Assembly: GCA_964654285.1 (NCBI GenBank)
Contig: CAZZJC010000030.1
Span: forward strand, 5,463-69,462
Length of the DNA stretch: 64,000 nucleotides
Direction of reading: 5' to 3'
DNA from: BJHQ01 sp964654285
GTDB lineage: Bacteria > Planctomycetota > UBA11346
Shown here: in pieces, positions 47,176 to 55,480 of the stretch
Layout: every line of letters starts with the position of its first letter
Position numbering within the stretch: the first letter of the stretch is position 1
Position numbers and translations under genes: made by a program
The notes under the pieces: model-generated
What the model was told of the DNA's origin: nothing
The model's input: only the letters and a program-made list of their open reading frames with translations
The model's database searches: none

Positions 47176-48072
47176 ATGACCGCCACCGCCACCCCGGACG
47201 CCGCCCTCGGCGCGTCCCTCCTCGAACTCATCCGCTCGACCTCGTGCGTGCTGCCTGCCGACGTGGTGCGGGCGGTCGCCGCCGGCAAGGCGGCGGAGAC
47301 GGCGGGCAGCAACGCGGCCTACGCCCTGGACGTGGTCTGCGGCAACATCGACATGGCCAAGGCGAAGAGCCAGCCGCTCTGCCAGGACACCGGTTCGATC
47401 CTGGTCTACACCAGCCTGCCGCGCGGCTACGATGTGCACGCCTTCGAGACCGCCTTCATCGCGGCGGTGAAGCAGGCGACTAAGGTCGGCTACCTGCGCC
47501 AGAATTCGGTCGACGCGGTGACCGGCACGAACAGCGGCGACAACGTCGGCCCTGGCACGCCGAACTTCCACCACCATCAGGGTGCCGGCGACCACGTCGA
47601 GGTGCGCCTGATGCTCAAGGGAGGCGGCTGCGAGAACGTCGGCGCCCAGTACAGCCTGCCGCATCCCGACTGCGGCGGCCGCGACCTGAAGGGGGTCGAG
47701 AACGCCATCCTCGACGCCGTGCTCAAGGCCCAGGGCCAGGGCTGCGGCCCCGGCATCCTCGGCGTCTGCATCGGCGGCGACCGCGCCACCGGCTACGGCA
47801 ATTCGAAAGAGCAGCTCCTGCGCCGGATCGATGACACCAACCCCGATCCGGTCCTGGCCGACCTGGAACAACGCATCGTCGCCAAGGCCAACCGCAGCGG
47901 CATCGGTCCGATGGGATTCGGCGGCGCGACGACGCTGCTCGGGTGCAAGATCGGCAAGCTCAACCGCGTGCCGGCCAGCTTCTTCGTCTCGATCAGCTAC
48001 ATGTGCTGGGCGTTCCGGCGCCAGGGCGTGGCGCTGGATGCCGCTGGCGGCATCAGCCGCTGGCTGTACTGA
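47176..48072 (+). CDS. Class I fumarate hydratase, alpha subunit
   Basis: This 298-residue protein is the catalytic half of a two-subunit Fe-S hydratase that adds water to fumarate to form L-malate (or acts on tartrate in the TtdAB relatives). Cluster cysteines are in PLCQDTG, GGCENVGAQY and GILGVCIGGDRATG. GNIDMAKAK and FGGATTLLGCKIG are typical. The beta subunit follows 27 bases later. In one-chain FumA the two halves are fused; the split form is common in anaerobes and archaea. Fumarase is likelier than tartrate dehydratase because no tartrate genes are near. Confidence 0.92.
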   Translation: MTATATPDAALGASLLELIRSTSCVLPADVVRAVAAGKAAETAGSNAAYALDVVCGNIDMAKAKSQPLCQDTGSILVYTSLPRGYDVHAFETAFIAAVKQATKVGYLRQNSVDAVTGTNSGDNVGPGTPNFHHHQGAGDHVEVRLMLKGGGCENVGAQYSLPHPDCGGRDLKGVENAILDAVLKAQGQGCGPGILGVCIGGDRATGYGNSKEQLLRRIDDTNPDPVLADLEQRIVAKANRSGIGPMGFGGATTLLGCKIGKLNRVPASFFVSISYMCWAFRRQGVALDAAGGISRWLY

Positions 48073-48099
48073 ACTTCACGTTTTCCCTAGGACTCCGCC

Positions 48100-48672
48100 A
48101 TGGCCGTCATCAGCATCACCACCCCCCTCGACGAGGCGACCGTCCGCGCCCTGAAGGTCGGCGACACGGTCGAACTCACCGGCCGGGTCTACACCGGCCG
48201 CGATGCGGCCCACCATCGCATGCATGCAGGCACCCCGCCGCCCGTCGACCTGCGCGGCGCCGTGATCTACCACTGCGGCCCGGTGATGGTGCAGGAGAAC
48301 GGCCGCTGGGTCTGCAAGGCGGCCGGACCGACGACCTCCAGCCGCGAGGAGCCCTACCAGTGGGAGGTCATGCGCGACCACGGCATCCGCGGCGTGATCG
48401 GCAAGGGCGGCATGGGTCCGAAGACCCTGGACGGATGCAAAAAATACGGTTGCGTCTACCTGCACGCCATCGGTGGCGCGGCCCAGATCTGCGCCGAGCG
48501 CATCACCCGCGTCGACGGCGTCGACTGGATGGACCTCGGCAGCCCCGAAGCCGTCTGGCACCTCTGGGTCGTCAAATTCCCGGTCATCGTCACCATGGAC
48601 AGCCACGGCGGTTCGCTGCACCAGCAGGTCTACGCCGACTCGGCCAAGGCATTGGCGGCGTTGAAGGCGTAG
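48100..48672 (+). CDS. Class I fumarate hydratase, beta subunit
   Basis: This 190-residue partner of the preceding gene belongs to the Fumerase_C family. It has VGDTVELTGRVYTGRDAAHHRMH, YHCGPVM, GPTTSSRE and IGKGGMGPKTLDGCKKYGCVYL. It closes the active site of the Fe-S hydratase. The gap of 27 bases to the alpha gene implies one transcript. It ends 15 bases before the convergent Uma2 gene. Confidence 0.92.
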   Translation: MAVISITTPLDEATVRALKVGDTVELTGRVYTGRDAAHHRMHAGTPPPVDLRGAVIYHCGPVMVQENGRWVCKAAGPTTSSREEPYQWEVMRDHGIRGVIGKGGMGPKTLDGCKKYGCVYLHAIGGAAQICAERITRVDGVDWMDLGSPEAVWHLWVVKFPVIVTMDSHGGSLHQQVYADSAKALAALKA

Positions 48673-48686
48673 CAGGCCAGTTCACC

Positions 48687-49220
48687 TCAGGCAAAGAACG
48701 CCCCGACCCGGCACGCGAACCCTGGCAGGTCGGGTTCCCCGCGCAGTTCATCGTTCTCGCCAAATTCCTGCACCGGACGACCAAGTGCATGGACTTCGGC
48801 GGTGCGGGTGCCGGGGTCGACGATCCAGACCTGACGCACACCGAAGGCCAGCCAACCACGCACTTTCGCTTTGAGCTCTGACCACTCGTCGCTGGGCGAA
48901 ACGACCTCGACCACCAGGACCGGGGCGCAGGTCAGAAAACCCCGCGTCGGGGCTGTGGCGGCCTGTTCGGCAGTGAGTACCGCGACATCGGGAGCGCGAA
49001 CGGTGTGCTCGTCCCAGATGAAACCGGGGTCGCAAGTCAGAACGGTGAACCCACGATCCGCACACCAACGACCAAGTATCTGGACGATGTCGCTTGAGGA
49101 CCGTCCATGTTCAAATCCGGTTGGCGACATGGTGATGATCTCTCCGTTGACGAGTTCGCACCGGCCTGAATGCCGTTCCAGGTCGGCGATGGTGGATAGT
49201 GCGGTTGCCGTGGTGGCCAT
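48687..49220 (-). CDS. Uma2-family (DUF820) putative nuclease
   Basis: This 177-residue protein is of a family of PD-(D/E)XK-like folds, abundant in cyanobacteria and planctomycetes and of unproven role. The core is present: CELVNGEIITMSPTG, VRAPDVAVL, VLVVEVVSPSDEWSELKAK (acidic residues and lysine of the putative active site), then VRQVWIVDPGTRTAEVH. Length is standard. These genes often behave as accessory or mobile cargo. Here it stands next to a cruciform repeat and a group II intron, a spot that seems to collect insertions. Confidence 0.88.
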   Translation of the reverse strand: MATTATALSTIADLERHSGRCELVNGEIITMSPTGFEHGRSSSDIVQILGRWCADRGFTVLTCDPGFIWDEHTVRAPDVAVLTAEQAATAPTRGFLTCAPVLVVEVVSPSDEWSELKAKVRGWLAFGVRQVWIVDPGTRTAEVHALGRPVQEFGENDELRGEPDLPGFACRVGAFFA

Positions 49221-49272
49221 GGTCGGACCTCGGGTGCATGATGACCAACTGATCGATCAGGGAAGCGCGGAG

Positions 49273-49354
49273 GTGCGCTTGCGCATGGGACCGCGGGCCA
49301 CTGGCCCGCTCGCATGCGGCCCAGTGGGCCGCGATCGTGCGCCCATCAGCGCAC
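49273..49354. repeat. Cruciform repeat just upstream of the intron
   Basis: An outer stem forms from GTGCGCT (49273-49279) with AGCGCAC (49348-49354) and ATGGG (49285-49289) with CCCAT (49342-49346). Inside are two perfect 17-base hairpins, GCGGGCC-ACT-GGCCCGC (49293-49309) and GCGGCCC-AGT-GGGCCGC (49316-49332). The plan equals the element at 45329-45432, but the sequence is different. Confidence 0.75.
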
Positions 49355-49365
49355 GCATCCGTGGG

Positions 49366-50054
49366 GTGCGAGTCCCCACCCAGGCAGAGGCACTCCGGCC
49401 TGGTATCCGAGCCCAACTGCGGCGCCGCGAGGTTCCGTGGAGAACAGGGGGAGGAGAACTGGTGGCCCGTAGGAGGACGAACGTGGTACGGCCAGATGGT
49501 CCGGTGAGCAAGCGATCGGGGGCGAATCTGCCCAGGCGAAGCCTGATCTCCTTGGGGGGATCGATGCTGCACGACGACGGGTTGCCTGACAAGGCGTGCA
49601 GTGGGACCATCGGGTGGTTGACGACGGGACATCGGGAAGGTGCGTGTCGTGGACTGGGGATACCTGTCAGCGGCAGCGCCCCTTACGGGGAGCTGGCAGG
49701 AGACAGAGACGTCATAGTACCGAGGAAACCGGTGAAAGCCGATGGAGGGAAGGGCGTCAGGGAGATGACGAGACAGGAAGGCGTGTTGTGGAAATCATGG
49801 ACGGCGGTGCGCCCAAGGCCGAACCCGTCCAAGAGGGAAACCGAACCACACGCGTTGCGCCTCCGCGCGTATCCTGCCTCAATGAGCACCCCGCGCCTGC
49901 GGCGGGACATGAAAGGAGGGGGTTTGCTGGCCCTTCTGAAGCACCACGCTCACCCCATGACTGGGGCATCAACTGGAGAGCCGTATGCGGGAAATCCGCC
50001 CGTACGGTTCGGAGGGAGGGGCGACCCGAAAGGGCCGTCCCTACCCCTCCCTAC
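49366..50054 (+). mobile_element. Group II intron without reverse-transcriptase ORF
   Basis: Domain V is unmistakable at 49978-50010: GAGCCGTATGCGG, a GAAA-type turn, then CCGCCCGTACGGTTC, with the AGC catalytic triad at its foot. Domain VI follows as a long hairpin (AGGGAGGGG paired with CCCCTCCCT, 50012-50052) with an unpaired A region before the 3' arm, and an AC 3' end near 50054. The 5' end is placed at GTGCGAG (49366), the bacterial GUGCG consensus. The ~600 bases between contain domain I-IV-like hairpins and no long reading frame, so the intron-encoded protein is absent. It is ~689 bases long and would need help in trans to move. The ends are inferred from consensus. It lies between Uma2 and a small membrane protein, not inside a recognisable gene. 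Confidence 0.85.
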
Positions 50055-50122
50055 CCCTATCCGGGGAAATGATCCGCGCCGCTACCGCTTGCCTGGGGCG
50101 GATTCCGGCGACAAGTTCTGGC

Positions 50123-50731
50123 ATGCCCGCCAAATCATCCTCCAGCAAGCTCATCACGATCATCATTCTCATTCCGGTGGCCATCGCGGCCTGGTTCATT
50201 GCACCATTTTTCCTTCCCGTCTGGCGTTGGACCCATGTGGATTGGGAGGTGTTGGCCAAGGAACATGGCGTCTCGGTCGAGGTCATGCGCAAACCCTTCG
50301 CCATGGTGGTGCGCCATGCTCCACGTGGAGAAGGAGATCCGCTCCCCTGGCAGATCGTCGAGTGCAAGCCGAAATATAATGAAGTATTTCCGCAAGAGGA
50401 AAGCGAGCATGAAGACAATTGGACCATGCTCGTCCGCTGCAACCTGATCAACGACCAATCCGGGAATCCCCCCAGCGCTTTGCTGCTTGGACCGATCCCC
50501 AATGAACGGTATTTCTCGGTCCAGGCGTATCGGATCAAACCGGGGACCAGTCTCAACCCGGGAAAGCGTCCGCTGGTGATCTACGAAGGCTCCAGCATCG
50601 ACAAGATCGGATTCCAGCGGGCGAATGGACTAGACGAGACGATTCGGCAGGAAAATGCGAAATGGAGCAATGACGACGAGATGGAAGGCCGGGATGACGG
50701 CTATCGTGCACCTGGGAAGAATGCGGAATAG
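50123..50731 (+). CDS. Unrecognised single-pass membrane protein
   Basis: This ~202-residue protein has a short basic N-terminus, one membrane helix (LITIIILIPVAIAAWFIAPFF) and then a soluble outside domain of about 165 residues (FAMVVRHAPRGEGDPLPWQI, NWTMLVRCNLIN, NERYFSVQAYRIKPG). It ends in an acidic/polar tail. No family is recognised. The start is uncertain: ATG 50123 gives a clean membrane topology, and ATG 50069 lies only 15 bases behind the intron. It is convergent with the ligase gene, 2 bases apart. Base composition begins to fall from here to the right. Confidence 0.65.
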   Translation: MPAKSSSSKLITIIILIPVAIAAWFIAPFFLPVWRWTHVDWEVLAKEHGVSVEVMRKPFAMVVRHAPRGEGDPLPWQIVECKPKYNEVFPQEESEHEDNWTMLVRCNLINDQSGNPPSALLLGPIPNERYFSVQAYRIKPGTSLNPGKRPLVIYEGSSIDKIGFQRANGLDETIRQENAKWSNDDEMEGRDDGYRAPGKNAE

Positions 50732-50733
50732 GG

Positions 50734-52947
50734 TCAGCCTTTGCCGGAGAGTTTCGTTGTCCCGGTTCTTCCGGTGCGAACGGCATCCTCACGATAGGCA
50801 CCCCAGATCACCGCCATCTGGTTCACGAACTCCGCCGACCCGGGTGGTCGGACACCACTTTCAAACTGCTTTTCGAGTTGGGGGAACAGCTGTCGGCAGA
50901 TGGGCCAGAGGTTCTTCCACCGGTTGCCAGGGATGTTTTTGGCGATGAGGTTTCCTTCGATCAGTACGCCGAAACCAGCGGTCAGGGCCCGCTGCCTGCC
51001 TTGGATGGATTGTATCGTGCTGACCGGATCGGTTGATCCTGCGATCAGCACCAGTTCACAGACTGAACTGATGTCCGCATAGCCCTGCACCAATGAAGTC
51101 AGGGCGGGAATCAGGGCCGGGGACATGCCATGATCGCTGAGATGACGGCGCAGGTGGACGGTGAGGGTTGCTGCCGATTCGAAGTCGGTGGCGAGCGGCA
51201 ATTCGGATATCGGCAGGGGTTTGCGTCGACCGCAAACGACCTCGACCTTGTCGAGCCAGGCCTCGGGCAGCGCAGACTTCACCTCGGGGTGGCGGCGGAT
51301 CTGCTTGTCCAGAGCGTAGTAGACGGTTTCTGAGAACGGATCTCGTCGGCCGGCTTCCAGGATAAGGGGGATGCAGGGCAGGCCCGAATGCAAGCGTCCA
51401 GCCACATCGGCAGCGTAACCGGCCATCAAACCATTGAGTCCGCCGATTTCGCGGGCCTGATCGAGGACCTTTTCCAATAGAACATCATCACGCTGTAGCA
51501 GGGCGAGCGCAGCGGCCTGGTAGGCAAAGCTCGTCTGCAACATGGGTTCGCGTGGATAAGCGGCGTATTTGGCCATCACCGCAGCAGGAGCCCCATTAAA
51601 AACCAGGACAGTACGGGACAGGTTGATTAACGTGACTAACCCTACACCGACTGCTAAGATCCCAGTCAGAACTGCTGGCAGCCATGGTTTTTGGGGCGAT
51701 GCCACGGGGGAAACGGCAGCGTTTCCCCCTGGATTCAAGGCAAGACCAGCGGCCACGGCCCAGGACCAGTGCCCCATGGTGATGGCATTGGTGTTGTCGA
51801 AAAGTGCGATGGGGATCTGGGCCAACCAGATCGTGGACAGCACCAGACGCCATCGGGCGTCGGGATTGCGGCGGATGGCCAGGATCAGCACCACCCCCAT
51901 TGCGATCCAGAGGATCAGACCGATAGGGCCTCCATCGATGGCGGCATCCAGGGGTTCGTTATGGGCGTGCGTAGCCCATGAATCCGTTGTCTTCGCCTGA
52001 TGTCGGCAGGACTCGTAGTCAAGTTCCTGGGTTTTCAGCATGCCGTAATGTCCCCATCCCCAGGGGCTTCCAGCTAAGGCGACCTCGCTCGCGCTGTGGT
52101 AGAGTCGCCAGCGCAGGTTGCCGAAGACAGGGACGGATTCATAGGATCTGACAACCAACCAGGTCGCGGCAAGCATGGCCGTGGTAAGTACCACGACCAC
52201 CGCCATGCGGTGGCCCCGACGCCATCCAACGATGAAAAGGATGCCCAGTAAGGCGCAGGCGATGGCAGCAAGAGCGCCACGACGTTGATCCCAAAGGATC
52301 AAGGTGAGCAGGGATCCAATACCCACGACAATGGAAACCGTATCAATATGCCGTCTGCGCACAGGAGAGGTCGCCCAGTCGAGGGTGAATCCTAGCAGCA
52401 GCGGGGTGAAAGTGTTGGCCAGATAATTCATGTTGCCAAAATCGATGATGAGCCAACCTGTTTTGGGGAAGAAGACGCGAGATGTCAATCCAAGTGCCAG
52501 CGCCCATGCACTGGCGATCGCAGCCAGTCGCAAAAGCGTTCGTGCCCGACTGATTGATCCGACGGCCCATATGGTAGTCAGGGTAAGAAGATCGAGACCG
52601 CTTCCCCACCAGGCTATCGGGAGAGCCGCGCGAGCCATCTGGACCAGGGCAATCCAGACGGTGAATGCTCCCAACAAGCCAACATACCATAGTAAAAATC
52701 TGTTGTTGGAGGAACTTTTTTTCAAACTCAAGCTGATAGTTGTCATTGCCAACAAAAACAAGAAATCGCTTGCGGTTATGGGAATGAAGCAATTCCCGAT
52801 TCCAGCAAGTCCGTAAAGCAACGCAGCAATCAGAGGGGCAATGCCCAGAAATGCGGACGACGCGTCGAGACCTAGCCAAAACGAATCCACCGCGCAGGAT
52901 CCCTGCGCGGTGGATTCGGAACAACCAGTAACCGTCTCAGCGGTCAT
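50734..52947 (-). CDS. O-antigen-ligase family membrane protein, candidate pilin O-oligosaccharyltransferase
   Basis: This 737-residue protein has about 11-12 membrane helices in residues 30-440 and a ~290-residue soluble helical tail. The Wzy_C signature is at about 325 (WATHAHNEPLDAAIDGGPIG), matching the HxHNxxL motif of WaaL, Wzy and PglL/TfpO enzymes, which move a glycan from undecaprenyl-diphosphate to lipid A core, to a growing polymer or to pilin. Its ATG at 52947 overlaps the pilin stop (ATGA). A GTG at 52890, just after the junction hairpin, is a second candidate start and keeps all helices. The position directly after pilin copies the pilA-tfpO and comP-pglL arrangement and favours pilin glycosylation; polymerase or ligase for the locus glycan is the alternative. 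Confidence 0.8.
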   Translation of the reverse strand: MTAETVTGCSESTAQGSCAVDSFWLGLDASSAFLGIAPLIAALLYGLAGIGNCFIPITASDFLFLLAMTTISLSLKKSSSNNRFLLWYVGLLGAFTVWIALVQMARAALPIAWWGSGLDLLTLTTIWAVGSISRARTLLRLAAIASAWALALGLTSRVFFPKTGWLIIDFGNMNYLANTFTPLLLGFTLDWATSPVRRRHIDTVSIVVGIGSLLTLILWDQRRGALAAIACALLGILFIVGWRRGHRMAVVVVLTTAMLAATWLVVRSYESVPVFGNLRWRLYHSASEVALAGSPWGWGHYGMLKTQELDYESCRHQAKTTDSWATHAHNEPLDAAIDGGPIGLILWIAMGVVLILAIRRNPDARWRLVLSTIWLAQIPIALFDNTNAITMGHWSWAVAAGLALNPGGNAAVSPVASPQKPWLPAVLTGILAVGVGLVTLINLSRTVLVFNGAPAAVMAKYAAYPREPMLQTSFAYQAAALALLQRDDVLLEKVLDQAREIGGLNGLMAGYAADVAGRLHSGLPCIPLILEAGRRDPFSETVYYALDKQIRRHPEVKSALPEAWLDKVEVVCGRRKPLPISELPLATDFESAATLTVHLRRHLSDHGMSPALIPALTSLVQGYADISSVCELVLIAGSTDPVSTIQSIQGRQRALTAGFGVLIEGNLIAKNIPGNRWKNLWPICRQLFPQLEKQFESGVRPPGSAEFVNQMAVIWGAYREDAVRTGRTGTTKLSGKG
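52882..52918 (-). terminator. Perfect 17-bp hairpin behind the pilin gene (attenuator/terminator)
   Basis: Bases 52882-52898 and 52902-52918 are exact inverted copies with a 3-base loop (arm CGAATCCACCGCGCAGG). Read on the minus strand it starts 26 bases after the pilin stop and is followed by TTTTGG. It lies inside the first codons of the ligase frame. Shape and place fit an intrinsic terminator that lets part of the transcripts through. Confidence 0.7.
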
Positions 52948-53672
52948 TGCTTCTTGATGGTCGCATCCGAGCCTACGCCTGAATTCGATACCCAGGGGCA
53001 GGTAGCCCACATCTGAATATGATTGGCAGTGTTCACTGCGGCTTTGGTCCGAGTGGATCCATCGGCGTTGGTGAGAGTGGTGGCACCATAATTGCCATAT
53101 GCTGCAAGCGATATCAGACTTGACGATATCACGGTTGCTTTTGTAGCGAGTGTCGTGCCATTCTGACTGATTGAGAAACCGCGACGTCCTTCATCAACCG
53201 AAACTGGTGCTGCAAAGGCTACCCAATACAACTCGTCGAAAAAGCAGGCAGACGGGGAGTTGGTTGGCACGGTACCCACAGAGGCGCTCAAATCCGTATC
53301 GACCTGGAAGGCATAGGCGCCGACAGCGACCCCATCCGCGACGTTAAAGGTTGCTGACATACTTTGGAATGGGCGAGTGGAGGCGTTGACACCAGTTGCA
53401 GCCGCGGAAGCGGTTGCGCCCGCCAGGTACTGAATATTAGTCGCGAATTCACCACGGCCGTTGCTGTCCATATCTGAATAAGTGCCGGCCGCAAACTGCG
53501 ACTGGGCTGGGAAGACGCCCGCGCGCAAGCTGGCGGATGCCGCAGACTCATTGGCAGAGATCCGCGATTCGAGCATGCTCGGAATCGCGATCGCCGCGAT
53601 GATGGCGATGATGGCGATCACGATCATCAGTTCGATGAGCGTGAAGCCTGAGGTGGTGGATGGGGTGCGCAT
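52944..53672 (-). CDS. Type IV pilin / pseudopilin-like major subunit
   Basis: This 242-residue prepilin has the short leader MRTPSTTSG, then FTLIELMIVIAIIAIIAAIAIPSML. Cleavage falls after the glycine with methylation of F+1, and E5 is present as needed for assembly. The body starts ISANESAASASLRAGVFPAQ and DMDSNGRGEF, as in pilins of planctomycetes and related phyla. It is rich in Ser, Thr, Ala and Gly (LATKATVISSSLIS), giving many possible O-glycosylation sites, and two cysteines (ACFF, ATCPW) could form a disulfide. AGGAG is 7 bases before the ATG at 53672. A probable promoter lies ~100 bases upstream in an AT-rich region and a hairpin follows the gene, so it may be made in excess over the ligase. 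Confidence 0.92.
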   Translation of the reverse strand: MRTPSTTSGFTLIELMIVIAIIAIIAAIAIPSMLESRISANESAASASLRAGVFPAQSQFAAGTYSDMDSNGRGEFATNIQYLAGATASAAATGVNASTRPFQSMSATFNVADGVAVGAYAFQVDTDLSASVGTVPTNSPSACFFDELYWVAFAAPVSVDEGRRGFSISQNGTTLATKATVISSSLISLAAYGNYGATTLTNADGSTRTKAAVNTANHIQMWATCPWVSNSGVGSDATIKKQ

Positions 53673-53770
53673 GGCGGGCTCCTGGGTTGGGCCGGTGGAC
53701 GGCCCGATCGGGCCGCAGTCAGTGTCACCCTTATAGCCGCTTATCATGCCACCCCGCAAGTCATCTCTGT

Positions 53771-53799
53771 TCTATAGCAATTTATTCTATTGAGGACAA
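53771..53799 (-). promoter_or_regulatory. Putative pilin promoter TTGTCC-N17-TATAGA
   Basis: On the minus strand TTGTCC (53794-53799) and TATAGA (53771-53776) are 17 bases apart in the AT-rich part of the 302-base gap 53673-53974. It leaves a ~90-base leader with a good ribosome site before the pilin ATG. The rest of this gap shows no gene. Confidence 0.4.
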
Positions 53800-53974
53800 A
53801 ATTGCGTCAAAATGACACCTTTTTATCCGTTTGAATAGGTCACACCGCCAAACTTCGGCGGCACTGTTGACAAAATTTATCAACCCGGCCCATGCCAAGC
53901 GGCAGCGATGATTTCTTGCTGATCGTTTGGGTTGGAATACGCAGAAAAGTTCGTCGAGGTTTTGGAAGACCGAT

Positions 53975-55393
53975 TCATCGAGCGCCAATGCCGAACAGCA
54001 CCACCCGAACCGTGCGGGCGAGGATCCTGAGGTCGAGACCCAGCGAATGGTTCTTGAGGTAATACAGATCATATTCGAGTTTCCTAAGGCTATCCTCGAT
54101 GGAGGCGCCGTAGCGGAAATTTATCTGGGCCCATCCGGTGAGGCCGGGTTTGACCAGATGCCGGAGGGCGAAATACGGAATCTGCTGCTGCAATTGGACC
54201 ACGAGTTCCGGCCGCTCGGGTCGGGGTCCGATGAAGCTCATGTCTCCACGCAGGATGTTCCATAATTGCGGCAGTTCATCGGCGCGGGTGGTGCGCAGGA
54301 TCCGTCCCAGCCAGGTCACGCGTGGATCGTGACTGGTGGCCCAGGTCGGTCCCGTGCGCGACTCGGCGTCCACCTGCATGGTGCGGAATTTGTAGATGAT
54401 AAAGGGGCTTCCATGCAGGCCGGTGCGCACCTGGCGGTAGATGACCGGACCACGGCTCGACAGGCGCACGGCAAGAGCGATCAGGAGCATGAACCACGAA
54501 GTCACCAGGAGCACACTGCCCGCGACCAGCACATCGCCCACCCGTTTGACGCGCCAGGAGATCCGATCGTGCATCAGTTCGAAGCCGCCAGCAAAGGTGA
54601 ACCAGGCATGATCGAGGTGATGCACCGGCACCTTGTGCCACATCGCTTCGGTGAAATCGGCGATGGTATAGACGCGCAAACCGGAGAGCCGGGCGTGCAT
54701 CAGCTGTTCCATGCAGGAACGGCTCAGGTCTCTGGGATCGGTCAGCACCACTCCGGCCCAGTTTCCCTCCGGAATCGGTTCAGGCTGGGGCAGGTCCGTC
54801 GTGCCAGGTGCAATGGTGGATGGCGGTGGCCCCGCCCAGCAATGAATGGACTCCGGGGGGAAATGTGCGCGCAATTCCGCCCAGAAGGAAGCCAGCGCAG
54901 AAGCGTGTTCCTGGCCGATGATCAACCAGCGAACCTGGCTCCGCTGGCGGGCGAGCACGCGATGCAGGGCGAGGCGGATGGACACGGCCACGCAGGCCCA
55001 GGCGAGGAGCGTCGGCAATACCACCCCACGCCCCAGAAGGCTCTGCCCCCCGGACGTCCAAGCCAACGCGGTCAGGTAGAAGACGCCGGCGATCATCGTT
55101 CCAGCCAAAAGGGCGGCGACCAGAACACGTTGGGGGGAACGCCAGCGGGATGCCGATGGATCGATCCGCCAGGCATCAAGAAGGTAGATCGACGCGAGAA
55201 CCGAAAACACCAGCAGCAGGTGACGGTTGCTGGTCAGGATCTCCGCGTTCCAGGAGCCCATGCGCACGACGTAGACGAATTGGTAGATCGTCACCAGCAG
55301 CAGGAAATCAAAGATGGCCACCAGATTCCCAACCCGGGCCGGGGTCAGCCAGAGGCGTGGGGCAAGGGTTGGCGGGGCAGTGTCGTTGGTCAT
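53975..55393 (-). CDS. Polyprenyl-phosphate sugar-1-phosphate transferase (initiating)
   Basis: This 472-residue enzyme starts a lipid-linked glycan by moving a sugar-1-phosphate from a nucleotide sugar to undecaprenyl phosphate. The N-terminal half has four to five membrane helices and a nucleotide-binding-like region (VRWLIIGQEHASAL). The C-terminal catalytic part, from about 285, has KRVGDVLVAG with a re-entrant helix, IIYKFRTMQVDAES, TRADELPQLWNILRGDMSFIGPRPE and KPGLTGWAQINFRYG, the WbaP/EpsE-type signature. It is the first enzyme of the glycan made by this locus. The ATG at 55393 is the usual distance before the first helix. Confidence 0.92.
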   Translation of the reverse strand: MTNDTAPPTLAPRLWLTPARVGNLVAIFDFLLLVTIYQFVYVVRMGSWNAEILTSNRHLLLVFSVLASIYLLDAWRIDPSASRWRSPQRVLVAALLAGTMIAGVFYLTALAWTSGGQSLLGRGVVLPTLLAWACVAVSIRLALHRVLARQRSQVRWLIIGQEHASALASFWAELRAHFPPESIHCWAGPPPSTIAPGTTDLPQPEPIPEGNWAGVVLTDPRDLSRSCMEQLMHARLSGLRVYTIADFTEAMWHKVPVHHLDHAWFTFAGGFELMHDRISWRVKRVGDVLVAGSVLLVTSWFMLLIALAVRLSSRGPVIYRQVRTGLHGSPFIIYKFRTMQVDAESRTGPTWATSHDPRVTWLGRILRTTRADELPQLWNILRGDMSFIGPRPERPELVVQLQQQIPYFALRHLVKPGLTGWAQINFRYGASIEDSLRKLEYDLYYLKNHSLGLDLRILARTVRVVLFGIGAR

Positions 55394-55480
55394 GGATTCA
55401 TGAAGGGAATGTGTGCGGATATTCTGGGCAAATGACTGAAGGCGCCAGTGCAAACAGTGCCTATATGACGAGTTTTCTGG

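Noticed and set aside
49366..50054. Protein-coding gene across the intron (a long plus-strand frame 48871-50379)
   Set aside because: The frame has no motif, and the RNA domains V and VI explain the sequence. The Uma2 gene also occupies its beginning on the other strand.
53673..53760. Sigma-54 promoter for the pilin (GG-N10-GC)
   Set aside because: TGGCATGATAAGCGGC is close in look, but the GG and GC spacing is 8 or 11, not 10. The TTGTCC-N17-TATAGA pair fits better.
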